A stretch of 64,000 bases of DNA from the NCBI GenBank assembly GCA_033549345.1, contig JAWSUT010000007.1:54658-118657 (forward strand), read 5' to 3'. This DNA is from JAWSUT01 sp033549345 (lineage in GTDB: Bacteria > Bacillota > Dethiobacteria > Dethiobacterales > Dethiobacteraceae). This document shows positions 25,061-34,255 of this stretch, piece after piece. Both the position numbers and the translations under genes were made by a program. The notes beneath the pieces were generated by a model that was not told the DNA's origin, ran no database searches, and was given only the letters and a program-made list of their open reading frames with translations. How positions within the stretch are numbered: the first letter of the stretch is position 1; each line of letters starts with the position of its first letter.

Positions 25061-25145
25061 TAAGGGGCTGCCGCCCCTTCGACGGGTCTTCGACCCTGAC
25101 CACCCCGCAGGAGTAAGGGGGTGTTCCCCCTTACCAACCCCCTTA
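25061..25145. repeat. Triple-hairpin G/C-rich element
   Basis: Three tight hairpins in a row: AAGGGGC/GCCCCTT (25062-25079), GGGTC/GACCC (25084-25096) and GTAAGGGGG/CCCCCTTAC (25113-25134). TAAGGGG at 25061 can also pair with CCCCTTA at 25139-25145. No coding sequence. It lies between the acs-met operon terminator and the hydrolase. It looks like a repeated intergenic element or structured RNA. Confidence 0.6.
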
Positions 25146-25193
25146 GTCAAGGAACACGCTTTTCTGCATGCTTATCCTTGCCTAAAATAAAGA

Positions 25194-25215
25194 GAGCCCG
25201 ACATCGGCCGGGCTC
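25194..25215 (-). terminator. Terminator of the acs-met operon
   Basis: On the minus strand GAGCCCG (25209-25215) pairs with CGGGCTC (25194-25200) around an 8-nt loop, followed by TCTTTATTTT. It lies 15 nt after the metF stop. Confidence 0.85.
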
Positions 25216-25229
25216 AAATCTAACAGGCT

Positions 25230-26147
25230 CTACTCGAATGTGGGGCGGGGCAGAAGGCCTGCCCGCTCACAGATTTCGGGGACGATTTCTTCCCAGGCAA
25301 CGGCCATGATGTGGACACCGGCCACGCCTTCCACCGTTTTCAGATGCTCAATCATCTCCACGCAGAGTTTGATGCCCTCTTCTTTTTTCTTCTCGGCACC
25401 CTTGATCCGGTCGATGATTTCATCGGGGACAATCATGCCGGAAACGTTATTTTTCATATAGCGGGCGGCCCCGAGAGACTTAATGGGAATCACGCCTGCC
25501 ATGATGGGTACTTTTTTGTGAATGCCCAGTTCACGGACTTTTTCCATCCAGCGCTCGAAACGGTCCATGTCGAAGATGGCCTGTGTCTGGATGAAATCGG
25601 CGCCGGCTTCCACTTTTTTGGCCAGACGGTACGCCCGGTATTCGAACGGGTCGGCAAACGGGTTTTCCACCGCGCCAATGAAGATATCGATGGGAGCTTC
25701 CAGCTTTTCACCGCCGGCGAAGGTCTCCTCGTCGCGCATCTTTTTCAGCGTCTGAATCAAGTTCATGGAATCCAGGTCATTGACATTCTTGGCTTGGGGC
25801 TCATTGCCGAAATTGGCATGGTCGCCCTGCAGACAGAGAATGTTCTTCATACCCAGCGCCACCGCACCCAGGACGTCCGACTGGATCGCAATCCGGTTAC
25901 GGTCGCGGCAGGTAATCTGAATCACAGGGTCCAGACCCTCTTCAACCAGAATTCTACCGCAGGCGATGCTGGATGTGCGCACAATGGCTGTCTGGTTATC
26001 TGTCAGGTTGACAGCGTCGACACAACCCTTGAGAAGGTGAGCATGATGTTCGATTTTTTCCCGTTCGGCACTTTTTGGAGGACCCAATTCGCCTGTGACA
26101 GCGAACGCTCCGCTTTCGAAAACTTTTTGCAGATTGCTCTTAGTCAT
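25230..26147 (-). CDS. metF: Methylenetetrahydrofolate reductase, flavin subunit
   Basis: 305 residues, a TIM-barrel methylene-THF reductase. Landmarks: GELGPPKSAEREKI (active-site Glu region), VTCRDRN-type folate motif (QITCRDRNRIAIQSD), CLQGDHANFG, and IQTQAIFDMDRF. It reduces 5,10-methylene-THF to 5-methyl-THF, feeding AcsE. It overlaps metV by 8 nt; in acetogens MetF works with MetV and further electron-carrier subunits rather than directly with NADH. Last gene of the cluster. Confidence 0.94.
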   Translation of the reverse strand: MTKSNLQKVFESGAFAVTGELGPPKSAEREKIEHHAHLLKGCVDAVNLTDNQTAIVRTSSIACGRILVEEGLDPVIQITCRDRNRIAIQSDVLGAVALGMKNILCLQGDHANFGNEPQAKNVNDLDSMNLIQTLKKMRDEETFAGGEKLEAPIDIFIGAVENPFADPFEYRAYRLAKKVEAGADFIQTQAIFDMDRFERWMEKVRELGIHKKVPIMAGVIPIKSLGAARYMKNNVSGMIVPDEIIDRIKGAEKKKEEGIKLCVEMIEHLKTVEGVAGVHIMAVAWEEIVPEICERAGLLPRPTFE

Positions 26148-26814
26148 TAAGCTTCACATCCTCCCTGACCATTTTTCTCGGTCCGCCGGAATGGGACGTT
26201 GACCAGTCTTTAGGAGGCTTAACTTCCTCAAGGGCGGATAACTTGTCAAATTTCATCATCCGCTCCACAATCAGATGCCAGCCGCATTCCGTTTCTTTGC
26301 TGACCTCACATTTGCCGTCCTGTGAACCGCCGCAGGGGCCGTTTAACATACTCTTGGAGCAGCGGGCAATGGGGCAGATCCCCATAGTTTCTTCCAGGAC
26401 ACAGTTCCCACAGCCCAGGCAGTTTTCCATCCAGACGCCCTGCTGTACCGGCAGGCCCATGAAGGTGGTGTTCACGCCGGGAAGAGTCCGCATGTCCGCG
26501 TAATGCATATTCATGGTCTGAATCCCAACGCCGCAGGCCAGAGAGACGACCACGTCCGCTTCTTCCACCAGCTTGCGGGCAGACTCCAGGTATTCAAACT
26601 CACACTGGCGCTCCACGGTATGGGCTTTCACATCGACGCTTTTACCAGCTTTTTTGCGGCCGATGGAGATAGCCGAGGCCGTTTCTTTGGCTTCTTTCTG
26701 GCCGCCTGCCATGCAGACGGTGACGCATTCGCCACAGCCCAGCACAAGCACCTTTTCAAACGGTTCTACTGCTTTGATGATTTCGGAAAGAGGTTTACGT
26801 TCAGCGACGATCAT
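26140..26814 (-). CDS. metV: MetV, Fe-S/Zn subunit of methylene-THF reductase
   Basis: 224 residues. N-terminal CGECVTVCMAGG, then a second Cys-rich block with NCLGCGNCVLE, CPIARCSKSMLNGPCGG and CEVS. This is the methylene-THF reductase C-terminal/MetV pattern that binds Fe-S clusters (and zinc). It relays electrons to MetF. It overlaps both neighbours (the oxidoreductase at 26811 by 4 nt, metF by 8 nt), implying a tight complex. Confidence 0.92.
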   Translation of the reverse strand: MIVAERKPLSEIIKAVEPFEKVLVLGCGECVTVCMAGGQKEAKETASAISIGRKKAGKSVDVKAHTVERQCEFEYLESARKLVEEADVVVSLACGVGIQTMNMHYADMRTLPGVNTTFMGLPVQQGVWMENCLGCGNCVLEETMGICPIARCSKSMLNGPCGGSQDGKCEVSKETECGWHLIVERMMKFDKLSALEEVKPPKDWSTSHSGGPRKMVREDVKLND

Positions 26815-28907
26815 TCCTCTTCACCTCCCCCACCATTTAACACTGCATCAACCTTAGCAAGGAATCTTTCAGCAACCGGGGCAAAATCTCTGACTTCATC
26901 AACAGTCAGGTTCAGGTGCTCAATGCGGTCTTTTTCCAATCCGATCTGCTCCAGGATCTCCCGGGCACGACCGGCACGCTGACCGGCCCACTTGGCCACG
27001 TCATGGTAGGTGCATTCATCTTCCTGCTCACAGCCGGCGATGAAGACGCCTTCGGCGCCCAGATCAAAGGCTTCCAGGATGTTCTGCACTTCCACTTTGG
27101 CCACGCAGGGCACCCGGACGATGGCCAGGTTTTGCGGTTTGCCGTTATTGATATATTTTAGGAAATCCTTTTCTGCAAACGCACCGTAGCTGCAGCAGAA
27201 GACTGCCGTAGCAGGGCCGCCGTTGCCTTTGGCCTGCTCTAGCGCATCGCCCAGTTGATTCAGTGCGTGCTGGGCATAATGGTTGCGGAAACGGATGGCC
27301 GAGGCGGGACAGATGCCGACGCACAGGCCGCAGGCCTGGCACTCTTCGTTGCGGATGGTGAAGTTGCCTTCATCATCAATATGCGGCACATCGTAGGGGC
27401 AGGTGCGCAGACAGGTAAGGCAGACAGCACAGATTTCATCCATCACTTCCGCACCGGCGGCGCAGTCCATGCAGCGGCGGCTCTCACAGAGAGCCATACG
27501 CTCGTCATAGCCGATTTCCACATGGTCATTGTGCTGGATGCGTGTGTGCTCATCCAGGAAGGGGACGGCGTACCGTTCGATACGCTTAACTTTCTCCACC
27601 GTTTCGGGGTTGAGCATGTCAAGAACCTCAAAACGATCCGCCAGGTTGGCGTCAAAGGGAACATTGTCCAGGAAGCTTTGCACGCCAAGGGCCACTTTCT
27701 GACCCGTCGACATGGCTTTAACAGCAGAACCCGGGCCGAAGACCACTTCACCGCAGGCAAATACGCCGGGACGGGTGGTCTGCATGGTGCGCATATCAAA
27801 TTTCATCATACCGCGTTCATTGAGTTCAATTCCGGACTCCGTCAGGTAAGAGAGATTGTCATTGCCCTGACCGATGGCAAAAATAATGGTGTTTACAGGA
27901 ATGACGTTTTTCTGCTCACCAAACTGCGGGTTGAACCGCTTTTGCTCATCAAAAACAGAGAGAACTTCCTGTACTTCCAGGCCGGTAATCTTACCGGCAT
28001 CATCAGTGTGAATGGCTTTGGGACCCCAGGCGGGGAACAGTTCCACACCTTCTTCTACAGCCTCTTCAATTTCCCATTCAAAGGCAGGCATGGTGTTGCG
28101 GCACTCCAGGCAGGCCAGCTTAACGCTTTCGGCACCGCAGCGGACAGCCTGACGGGCCACGTCCATGGCCACATTGCCGCCACCGATAACAAGTACGTTT
28201 CTGCCCGGTTCAAATTTAAAGTCATGATACTTGGCGCTGTTTAAAAACGGCAGGGCCAGCATCACATCTTTGGCGTCGGAGCCTGGGATGGGGATGGCTT
28301 TGCTTGTCGGCAGGCCCAGAGCCAAAACAATGGCCTGAAAGTCTCCGGCCAAATCTTCAATGGAGAAGTCTTTACCCAGTTCCACGCCGGTTTTGATTTC
28401 CACACCGAGGTCGGCCACGCGGGAAACATCCTGGCGCATCGATTCCATCGGCAGGCGGTAATGGGGAATAAAGTTGGTGATGGCGCCGCCGGCTTCGGCG
28501 GAGCGCTCAAAAATAGTAACGGCAAAGCCTTGCTCCGCCAGAGACCGGGCTGCGGCCAGGCCGGCGGGTCCGCCGCCCACCACGGCGACTTTCTCCGTAC
28601 GGGTAACTTCCGCTTTTTTGACTTCCGGCCAGTTTCCGTTTTCCAGGGCGAATCGCTTCAGCGCACGGATTGATACCGCTTCGTCAACATCTTTGCGGCG
28701 GCATTCAGTTTCGCACGGATGTGCGCAAATCATGCCGCAGACAGATGCCAACGGATTGGGAGCGGTAATGGCCTCCACAGCCTTGTCGTAATTGCCCAGA
28801 GAAATCTGACGGACATACTCCTGCACGTCCGTATGGACCGGACACCCGCCCTGGCAGGGCGGGTATTGTGTCACAGCGGAAGACTCATTGTATTTCATCG
28901 TACTCAA
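26811..28907 (-). CDS. FAD/NAD(P)-dependent Fe-S oxidoreductase fused to MvhD
   Basis: 698 residues. In order: a GltD-type N-terminal Fe-S domain (CQGGCPVHTDVQEY, then GMICAHPCETECRR), an FAD site VVGGGPAGLAAARSLAEQG, an NAD(P) site VIGGGNVAMDVARQA, a 2[4Fe-4S] ferredoxin region (CAVCLTCLRTCPYDVP and CQACGLCVGICPAS), and a C-terminal MvhD domain (CCSYGAFAEKDFL, RVPCVAKVE, AGCEQEDECTYH). It resembles HdrA/GltD plus MvhD joined in one chain. It overlaps metV, so it probably supplies reducing power to MetVF. TTG start with GGAGG upstream; an ATG lies three codons later. Confidence 0.88.
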   Translation of the reverse strand: MSTMKYNESSAVTQYPPCQGGCPVHTDVQEYVRQISLGNYDKAVEAITAPNPLASVCGMICAHPCETECRRKDVDEAVSIRALKRFALENGNWPEVKKAEVTRTEKVAVVGGGPAGLAAARSLAEQGFAVTIFERSAEAGGAITNFIPHYRLPMESMRQDVSRVADLGVEIKTGVELGKDFSIEDLAGDFQAIVLALGLPTSKAIPIPGSDAKDVMLALPFLNSAKYHDFKFEPGRNVLVIGGGNVAMDVARQAVRCGAESVKLACLECRNTMPAFEWEIEEAVEEGVELFPAWGPKAIHTDDAGKITGLEVQEVLSVFDEQKRFNPQFGEQKNVIPVNTIIFAIGQGNDNLSYLTESGIELNERGMMKFDMRTMQTTRPGVFACGEVVFGPGSAVKAMSTGQKVALGVQSFLDNVPFDANLADRFEVLDMLNPETVEKVKRIERYAVPFLDEHTRIQHNDHVEIGYDERMALCESRRCMDCAAGAEVMDEICAVCLTCLRTCPYDVPHIDDEGNFTIRNEECQACGLCVGICPASAIRFRNHYAQHALNQLGDALEQAKGNGGPATAVFCCSYGAFAEKDFLKYINNGKPQNLAIVRVPCVAKVEVQNILEAFDLGAEGVFIAGCEQEDECTYHDVAKWAGQRAGRAREILEQIGLEKDRIEHLNLTVDEVRDFAPVAERFLAKVDAVLNGGGGEEE

Positions 28908-28934
28908 AAGGATCTTCCTCCCTTACGGCAACAT

Positions 28935-29729
28935 TTATTTCTGCTGCTTCTTGTATACGTCCACGTAGCTGTCGCAGTAGATATCAAGGTTCATGATAAT
29001 CCGCGCAGTCGCGATGGCTTCAATCAGCTCGGGGTCACATGCATCGGCAACGGCAGCATCAAGGCCGTTGGACACACCCATGGTGGCGAAGGTGCGGTTA
29101 ATCAGCTCGCGGCTCTTTGTGCCCTGGGAAATGTTAGAGAGTCCCACAACGGTACGCGGAGAAGGATCGGCAAGAAGCTTAATCTGACGGAGAGTCAGCA
29201 TAACTTCCGGGCCGTGGTCCTGGCCGACGTTGCAGGGTAATACCAGCGGGTCGATATAAAGGTCTTCCATGGAGATGCCATACGAGTCGGCAGCGGCCAC
29301 AAGTTCCATAGCCAAAGCCACACGGGTATCGGCATCCTTGGGAATACCCTGTTCATTCATGGCCAGGCCGATAACGGCGGAATTGAATTTTGCGGCCATG
29401 GTGAACACGCGCTCCATCTTGGGCCATTCGGCGGGGACAGAGTTAATCATAGCCGGGCGCTTGCACAGTTCCAGGCCGGCTTCAATCGCATCGTAGTTGG
29501 TGGAGTCAAGAGCCAAAGGCAGGTCACTTGCTTCCTGGGTTTTTTCAACGAGCCACTTCATAACTTTAACCTGGTCTTTTGCAGCAGGACCGGTGTTGAT
29601 ATCAAGATAGCGGGCGCCGCCTTCTTCCTGACGCTTGGCCCACAGATGAACCGCGGTGGGGTCTTCGTCACGGATGGCCTGGGCAATATCCTTAAACATG
29701 CCGTTAATTCTTTCACCGATAATGAACAT
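28935..29729 (-). CDS. acsE: Methyl-THF:corrinoid/iron-sulfur protein methyltransferase
   Basis: 264 residues from the ATG at 29729 (GGGAGG 8 nt upstream), the known length. A pterin-binding TIM barrel with MFIIGERINGMFKDI at the start, YLDINTGPAAKDQ, LALDSTNYDAIEAG and VGLSNISQG. It moves the methyl group from methyl-THF to Co(I) of the corrinoid/Fe-S protein AcsCD. It sits between acsD and the oxidoreductase gene in the acs operon. Confidence 0.96.
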   Translation of the reverse strand: MFIIGERINGMFKDIAQAIRDEDPTAVHLWAKRQEEGGARYLDINTGPAAKDQVKVMKWLVEKTQEASDLPLALDSTNYDAIEAGLELCKRPAMINSVPAEWPKMERVFTMAAKFNSAVIGLAMNEQGIPKDADTRVALAMELVAAADSYGISMEDLYIDPLVLPCNVGQDHGPEVMLTLRQIKLLADPSPRTVVGLSNISQGTKSRELINRTFATMGVSNGLDAAVADACDPELIEAIATARIIMNLDIYCDSYVDVYKKQQK

Positions 29730-29845
29730 AGATTCAACCTCCCATTCTTTTGGGCTGCAGTAAAAACCGGTAACTGAGATTTTCACGGCATACCCGGTGG
29801 TTTTAAAAAGCGGCCGCAGGCTGCCCTGCAGCCGCGCAGTACTGT

Positions 29846-30820
29846 CTAGAAGCCGGATTCTACCATCAATTCCTCGATGTTTGTTTTAACCAATGATGCA
29901 GCTTTGGGATGGCGCATAACCACAATATCCATACCTGCCTGAAGCAGGGCTGTTGCCGTGGTGGCTTCCCAGAGGATAGCGCGGGGCTCCTGTTCGCCCC
30001 AGGCGGGGAAATCATCCTGTGAAGCGTTGGCTTCCTTGGTCCGCCATACTTCAAAGCCCACATTGCCGATCATGGGCAGAGCCAGCATCTTATCGCCCTG
30101 CAGGGCACCGTTGCGGGCACGTTCCATAATGGAGTAGCCGTATTCAAGACCGTAGCCCAGGGCGGCGATGGTCGGGTCAATGACAATCCGGTCGCCCGGG
30201 AGGTTCATTTCAGTAATCAGGATGTTTAACTGCTTGCAGATGTTAATGTCAATGGGAGACTGGGCAATGATGTTGTGCTTGTGAACCATGCAGGCAGCAG
30301 TGAGAGACTTATAGTTTTCCTGTTCCGCCACACCAATGAGGAGATTCTCACCTGAGGCAGCTTCTGCCACAGCGGGAAGAACCAGGTTGTCTTTTTCCGC
30401 TTTGCCGCTGCCGAGAACAACCAGCGGGCACTCCACGGCGGCCAGAACATCTTTAACCACTTTAACGCAGTCTTCGGGAGAAGCGTCGCTAATATCGGGG
30501 TCAGCCCCTTTGAGGCGGAGCACAATCAGATCTGCGCCATATTCCTCAACACACTTCTTTGCCCATGCTGCAGGGTCACCAAAAACATCGCCGTAGTATT
30601 CGTTGAAGCAGGAATTCCAGTCTGTGGGAGCAACGTCCCAAACCTCAAGGGCCACTACGGGACGATTCGGGAATTCACCTTCAAAGTGGAGGAAAGGCAG
30701 TGCGCTTTCGCCGCCTACGGTAATGGTGTAGCCGCGGGTGCCGCCCTGTTCTTTGGTGGCGCCCAGTACGACTTCACCGACTTTACTTCTGTACTTTTCA
30801 ACAACTGGAGTGAAAGCCAT
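29846..30820 (-). CDS. acsD: Corrinoid/iron-sulfur protein, small subunit
   Basis: 324 residues, normal length. Landmarks ALEVWDVAPTDWNSCFNEYY, DLIVLRLKGADPDISDASPE and DPTIAALGYGLEYGYSIMER match the CFeSP small (beta) subunit, a TIM barrel that pairs with AcsC. It helps hold the corrinoid that carries the methyl group to ACS. ATG preceded by AAAGGAGAG. Confidence 0.96.
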   Translation of the reverse strand: MAFTPVVEKYRSKVGEVVLGATKEQGGTRGYTITVGGESALPFLHFEGEFPNRPVVALEVWDVAPTDWNSCFNEYYGDVFGDPAAWAKKCVEEYGADLIVLRLKGADPDISDASPEDCVKVVKDVLAAVECPLVVLGSGKAEKDNLVLPAVAEAASGENLLIGVAEQENYKSLTAACMVHKHNIIAQSPIDINICKQLNILITEMNLPGDRIVIDPTIAALGYGLEYGYSIMERARNGALQGDKMLALPMIGNVGFEVWRTKEANASQDDFPAWGEQEPRAILWEATTATALLQAGMDIVVMRHPKAASLVKTNIEELMVESGF

Positions 30821-30853
30821 ATCGTAACTCTCCTTTCTTTATGGGTTACACAT

Positions 30854-32758
30854 TTATTTCAGATCGGTTACCGACGGGAAAAGTGTCATGTCTGTGTGCG
30901 GCAGGAACAATGCCGACATAAATTCATCCATAAAGTCATTCCCAACGGACAGTTCCAGATAGGTCATTTTTTTACCAAGGTCCTGTGCCTCATGAAAGGC
31001 TTCCTGTGAAAGCAGGGCAAGCCGTGCACCTTTGACCGAGGAGTTGCCGATAAACATATATTTCTCAGGTGGCAAGTCCGGCAAAAGTCCGATGGTAATG
31101 GCATCGCGAATATTGATAAAATTCCCGAAACCACCGGCAATCAGCACTTTGTCAATCACTTCTTCCGTGAGCTGAACGGCATTGAGCATACTGCGAATCC
31201 CGCCGTAAACGGCTCCTTTGGCCCGGAGCAGATTCTTGATGTCATTTTCTGTTACGATAATGTCCTTGCCGCATTCCGTCTCTTCGTGGGATACCAGTAC
31301 AAACTCCCAGCCGTCATCTCCCTTACGTATCCGCGGCGTATCCAGATCTGTCTGCATTTTCCCCGCCCGGTCGATAATTCCCACTTCACGTAACTTTGCC
31401 AGGCAGTCAATGAGTCCGGACCCGCAGATTCCCATCGGTTTCATACGGCCAATTGTGGAAACCTTGACATCATATGTTTCCGGGTCGATTTCCACATATT
31501 CAATGGCACCTTTCATGGCACGCATCCCGAAGGTGATACCCCCGCCTTCAAAGGCGGGCCCGGCGGAACATGCTGCTGCAACCAACCAGTCGCGGTTGCC
31601 CAGCACCATTTCGCCGTTGGTGCCGATGTCAATGAACAGAGTAATTTCATCCGACTTAGCCATGTTAGTAACCAGCGTCCCCGATACAATGTCACCGCCT
31701 ACATAGGACGCAACAGAGGAGAAGCAGGCCACAAAGGCAGTCGGGTTGATATGCAGACCCAGCTCGGCCGCCCGGATCGGCGGTGTTTCCGAGGCCAGCG
31801 GGATGTATGGTTCAAGCCGGATATATTTTGGTGTAAGTCCGAGAAACAGGTGGGTCATGGTGGTATTACCCGCCACCATAGCCATATGCACAGTGTCACC
31901 GCTGACTTCGCTTTGTTCCAGCAGTTCATCCACAAGCTGGTTTATGGTATCGATAACCGCGTTGTGCAGGTCGTCCAGGCCGTTTTCTTTTTCGCTGGCA
32001 TGGATCATTCTTGTAATAACATCGTCACCGTAACGGGCCTGTTTGTTATACGTACCCTTTTTCCCCAGGGTCAGCCCCGAATCGAGATCGATAAGATACA
32101 CAACTACGGTCGTTGTACCGATATCCACGGCCAGCCCGTATGAGGGACGGTCGGAATGACCCGGCTCCAGATGGACAACTTCGGCGCAGCCGTTTAACTG
32201 CGCTACAGTCACCGTAACTTCCCAGTCCCCGGCGCGCAGGGCTTCTGCCAGGCTTCGCAAGACCGGCAGGCTGATATGGATTTCCCCACAGTCCAGTTCA
32301 GTGCGCAAGGCAGCCTGCAGCCTGTTCCAGTCCGAAACATTTTCAGTCAGCGTAGGCTCAGAAAGAGCAACCTTTACCTTCCGGCAAAGCGGCTTCATGG
32401 GATACCCTTCCGCTAACCCTTCATCTTTTTCCACCAGGATTTCCTTTTCGTCCAGAAGCACTTGATGCTCGTCCAGACGGGAGTCCTTCGGGACATCGAT
32501 GACCACATTGCTGTCCACCAGTGTCTGGCAGGCCAGTACAAGGCCGGCTTGCTTCGCTTTCTGGGAAATGTTACCGGCACTTTTCATCTTCACCTGGCCG
32601 TCTTTTATCCTGACCAGACAGCGGCCGCAGGTTCCGTCACCGCCGCAGTTACTCTTTAATTCCACACCAGCCAGTGATGCAGCGCGCAGAATAGACGTGC
32701 CGGGCTCCACATGAGCCACCAGGTTGTCCGGGAAAAACAAGACTGTTACTTTATCCAT
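30854..32758 (-). CDS. acsV: Reductive activator of the corrinoid protein (RACo)
   Basis: 634 residues from the ATG at 32758 (AGGTG upstream). An N-terminal plant-type [2Fe-2S] ferredoxin has the CGGDGTCGRC motif and LACQTLV. A linker domain follows, then a large ASKHA-fold ATPase (DIGTTTVVVYLID, FIDIGTNGEMVLG and GGFGNFINI), which is DUF4445. RACo uses ATP to drive reduction of inactive Co(II) corrinoid back to Co(I). It lies between acsC and acsD, the two halves of its client. Confidence 0.94.
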   Translation of the reverse strand: MDKVTVLFFPDNLVAHVEPGTSILRAASLAGVELKSNCGGDGTCGRCLVRIKDGQVKMKSAGNISQKAKQAGLVLACQTLVDSNVVIDVPKDSRLDEHQVLLDEKEILVEKDEGLAEGYPMKPLCRKVKVALSEPTLTENVSDWNRLQAALRTELDCGEIHISLPVLRSLAEALRAGDWEVTVTVAQLNGCAEVVHLEPGHSDRPSYGLAVDIGTTTVVVYLIDLDSGLTLGKKGTYNKQARYGDDVITRMIHASEKENGLDDLHNAVIDTINQLVDELLEQSEVSGDTVHMAMVAGNTTMTHLFLGLTPKYIRLEPYIPLASETPPIRAAELGLHINPTAFVACFSSVASYVGGDIVSGTLVTNMAKSDEITLFIDIGTNGEMVLGNRDWLVAAACSAGPAFEGGGITFGMRAMKGAIEYVEIDPETYDVKVSTIGRMKPMGICGSGLIDCLAKLREVGIIDRAGKMQTDLDTPRIRKGDDGWEFVLVSHEETECGKDIIVTENDIKNLLRAKGAVYGGIRSMLNAVQLTEEVIDKVLIAGGFGNFINIRDAITIGLLPDLPPEKYMFIGNSSVKGARLALLSQEAFHEAQDLGKKMTYLELSVGNDFMDEFMSALFLPHTDMTLFPSVTDLK

Positions 32759-32802
32759 GCATGTCACCTTTTCCTGGGTTTTAGTGCGTTCAATGCTGCT
32801 GA

Positions 32803-34134
32803 TTACTTACCGAAGTTTTCCTTGGCAAATTTGCCGATACCGGAAGCTTCACGCGGTCCAACCATGATTTTCCAGCCCGTTGCTTCCTCTGTGCTGCCGG
32901 ACAGTACGGCGACATAACCGGGCAGAACCAGCGTCTTATGGTTGACCTTGGCTTCCATGTCATTTTCCTTCAGTGCCTTGGCGATGGCTTCCCCGGTCAG
33001 TTTGCCGGCAGCCCAGGCAGTGAGGACGGAAATACCGTCGGTATTAACAGGCACGATATAGGCGGGCACTTTGCTGCCTTCCACTTCGCCTTCGACGATA
33101 AAATAGGTAAGAGAGAAGTTGGTGGTGATGTATACCGGGGAATCCGGTGTGACATCGCCCACGGCCACAGCTTTTGCTTCCACCTGAATCGGCTTTTGCG
33201 GATCGGTAAAAAGGTTCGAGCGCCAGGAGACCAGCGGCAGGATTTCCTCTTTTTTAGAAGCTTTTAAGACAATCAGTCCGGCATATTTGGACATATACAC
33301 AGTGGCCTGAACAACTTCCTCCAGGGAGGTTTCCTTAGATGTAAAAGCCATGGACGGATAGCCAAACGGACGAAAACGCTTGCGGATGGCTGTGCGGCGG
33401 ATCTGTGTCAGGTCGGCCAGCACCTGGGATGTCTCACGGTTACCGCTGTCAAGGACAAGCTCTTTATAACCGAGTTTTGTAATCTTCTCCACCAGTTCGG
33501 AAAGATCTGCGAGACCGTTCCCTTTAACAGCCAACGGGCATTCTGTCTTTTTAGCCAGTTCAGTCATAGCCTCATAGTTGTCATTTGTGGCAGCGTACAG
33601 CAGGGGCTTTTTGTCGGCCACAGCCGTTGCAGCGGCTTCCATGGCGGCCACATCTTCACAAATCAGTACAAAGGGTTTCTTTGTACCGGCGGCCACAGCT
33701 TCGGCAGCAGCCTTAAACTTGGCGGCATCGCCGGAGGAACACTGCAGAGCAACCATATCGGTAACAAAGTGCAGGCCTACACGGTCAAATTCCAACTCGT
33801 CAAAGTCGGCGACCCGCGCGGCCACATCCTCTGTATCTTCGATTAATACGGCCAGAGCAGTGGGATGGTAGAACCTCTTATCGTGACGGAACAGTTCGGT
33901 TTCGTCACCCATTTCCACAGCTGTGTCGCCGGTACCTACTTTCACCAGCTTGATGGGAGGTGCAGCGGCGGCGCCCAGATTTTCTTTCGCTTCTTCACTT
34001 ACATGGGGGCATTTGTCCAGAGATGTTTTTCCTGCAGCGAGAGCCATAGCAAAAGCCAGGCAGGTAGGGAAGCCGCAGTCCCCGGTATTTGTTTTGGGGA
34101 GTTGTTTAAAAATTTCAAGACCTGTTAAACCCAT
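32803..34134 (-). CDS. acsC: Corrinoid/iron-sulfur protein, large subunit
   Basis: 443 residues. The N-terminal [4Fe-4S] domain has GDCGFPTCLAFAMALAAGK and a later KCPHVS, giving the four cluster ligands. A TIM barrel follows, then the C-terminal cobalamin-binding part (TNFSLTYFIVEGEVE, WAAGKLTGEAIAKAL). It receives the methyl group from AcsE and gives it to ACS. Standard length. Confidence 0.96.
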   Translation of the reverse strand: MGLTGLEIFKQLPKTNTGDCGFPTCLAFAMALAAGKTSLDKCPHVSEEAKENLGAAAAPPIKLVKVGTGDTAVEMGDETELFRHDKRFYHPTALAVLIEDTEDVAARVADFDELEFDRVGLHFVTDMVALQCSSGDAAKFKAAAEAVAAGTKKPFVLICEDVAAMEAAATAVADKKPLLYAATNDNYEAMTELAKKTECPLAVKGNGLADLSELVEKITKLGYKELVLDSGNRETSQVLADLTQIRRTAIRKRFRPFGYPSMAFTSKETSLEEVVQATVYMSKYAGLIVLKASKKEEILPLVSWRSNLFTDPQKPIQVEAKAVAVGDVTPDSPVYITTNFSLTYFIVEGEVEGSKVPAYIVPVNTDGISVLTAWAAGKLTGEAIAKALKENDMEAKVNHKTLVLPGYVAVLSGSTEEATGWKIMVGPREASGIGKFAKENFGK

Positions 34135-34255
34135 GATTTCGACTCCTTTCTTTCAGAAAATGGTGTTTACCGGATGCAGTTCTTGCTGCTAAAAGAAAAG
34201 AGGCGGGCAGGCATACACCGGCCCGCCTTCTTCACTTACAGGTGAACGTATTTTT

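Noticed and set aside
25012..25145. CRISPR or tandem-repeat array
   Set aside because: The hairpins differ from each other and there are no regularly spaced identical repeats.
24995..25150. N-terminal extension of the metallo-beta-lactamase-fold gene
   Set aside because: The added 52 residues translate the triple-hairpin element and inverted repeat; the ATG at 24994 has its own ribosome site.
25311..26150. 279-codon plus-strand frame opposite metF
   Set aside because: Antisense shadow of metF; low-complexity His/Phe-rich translation with no recognisable domain.
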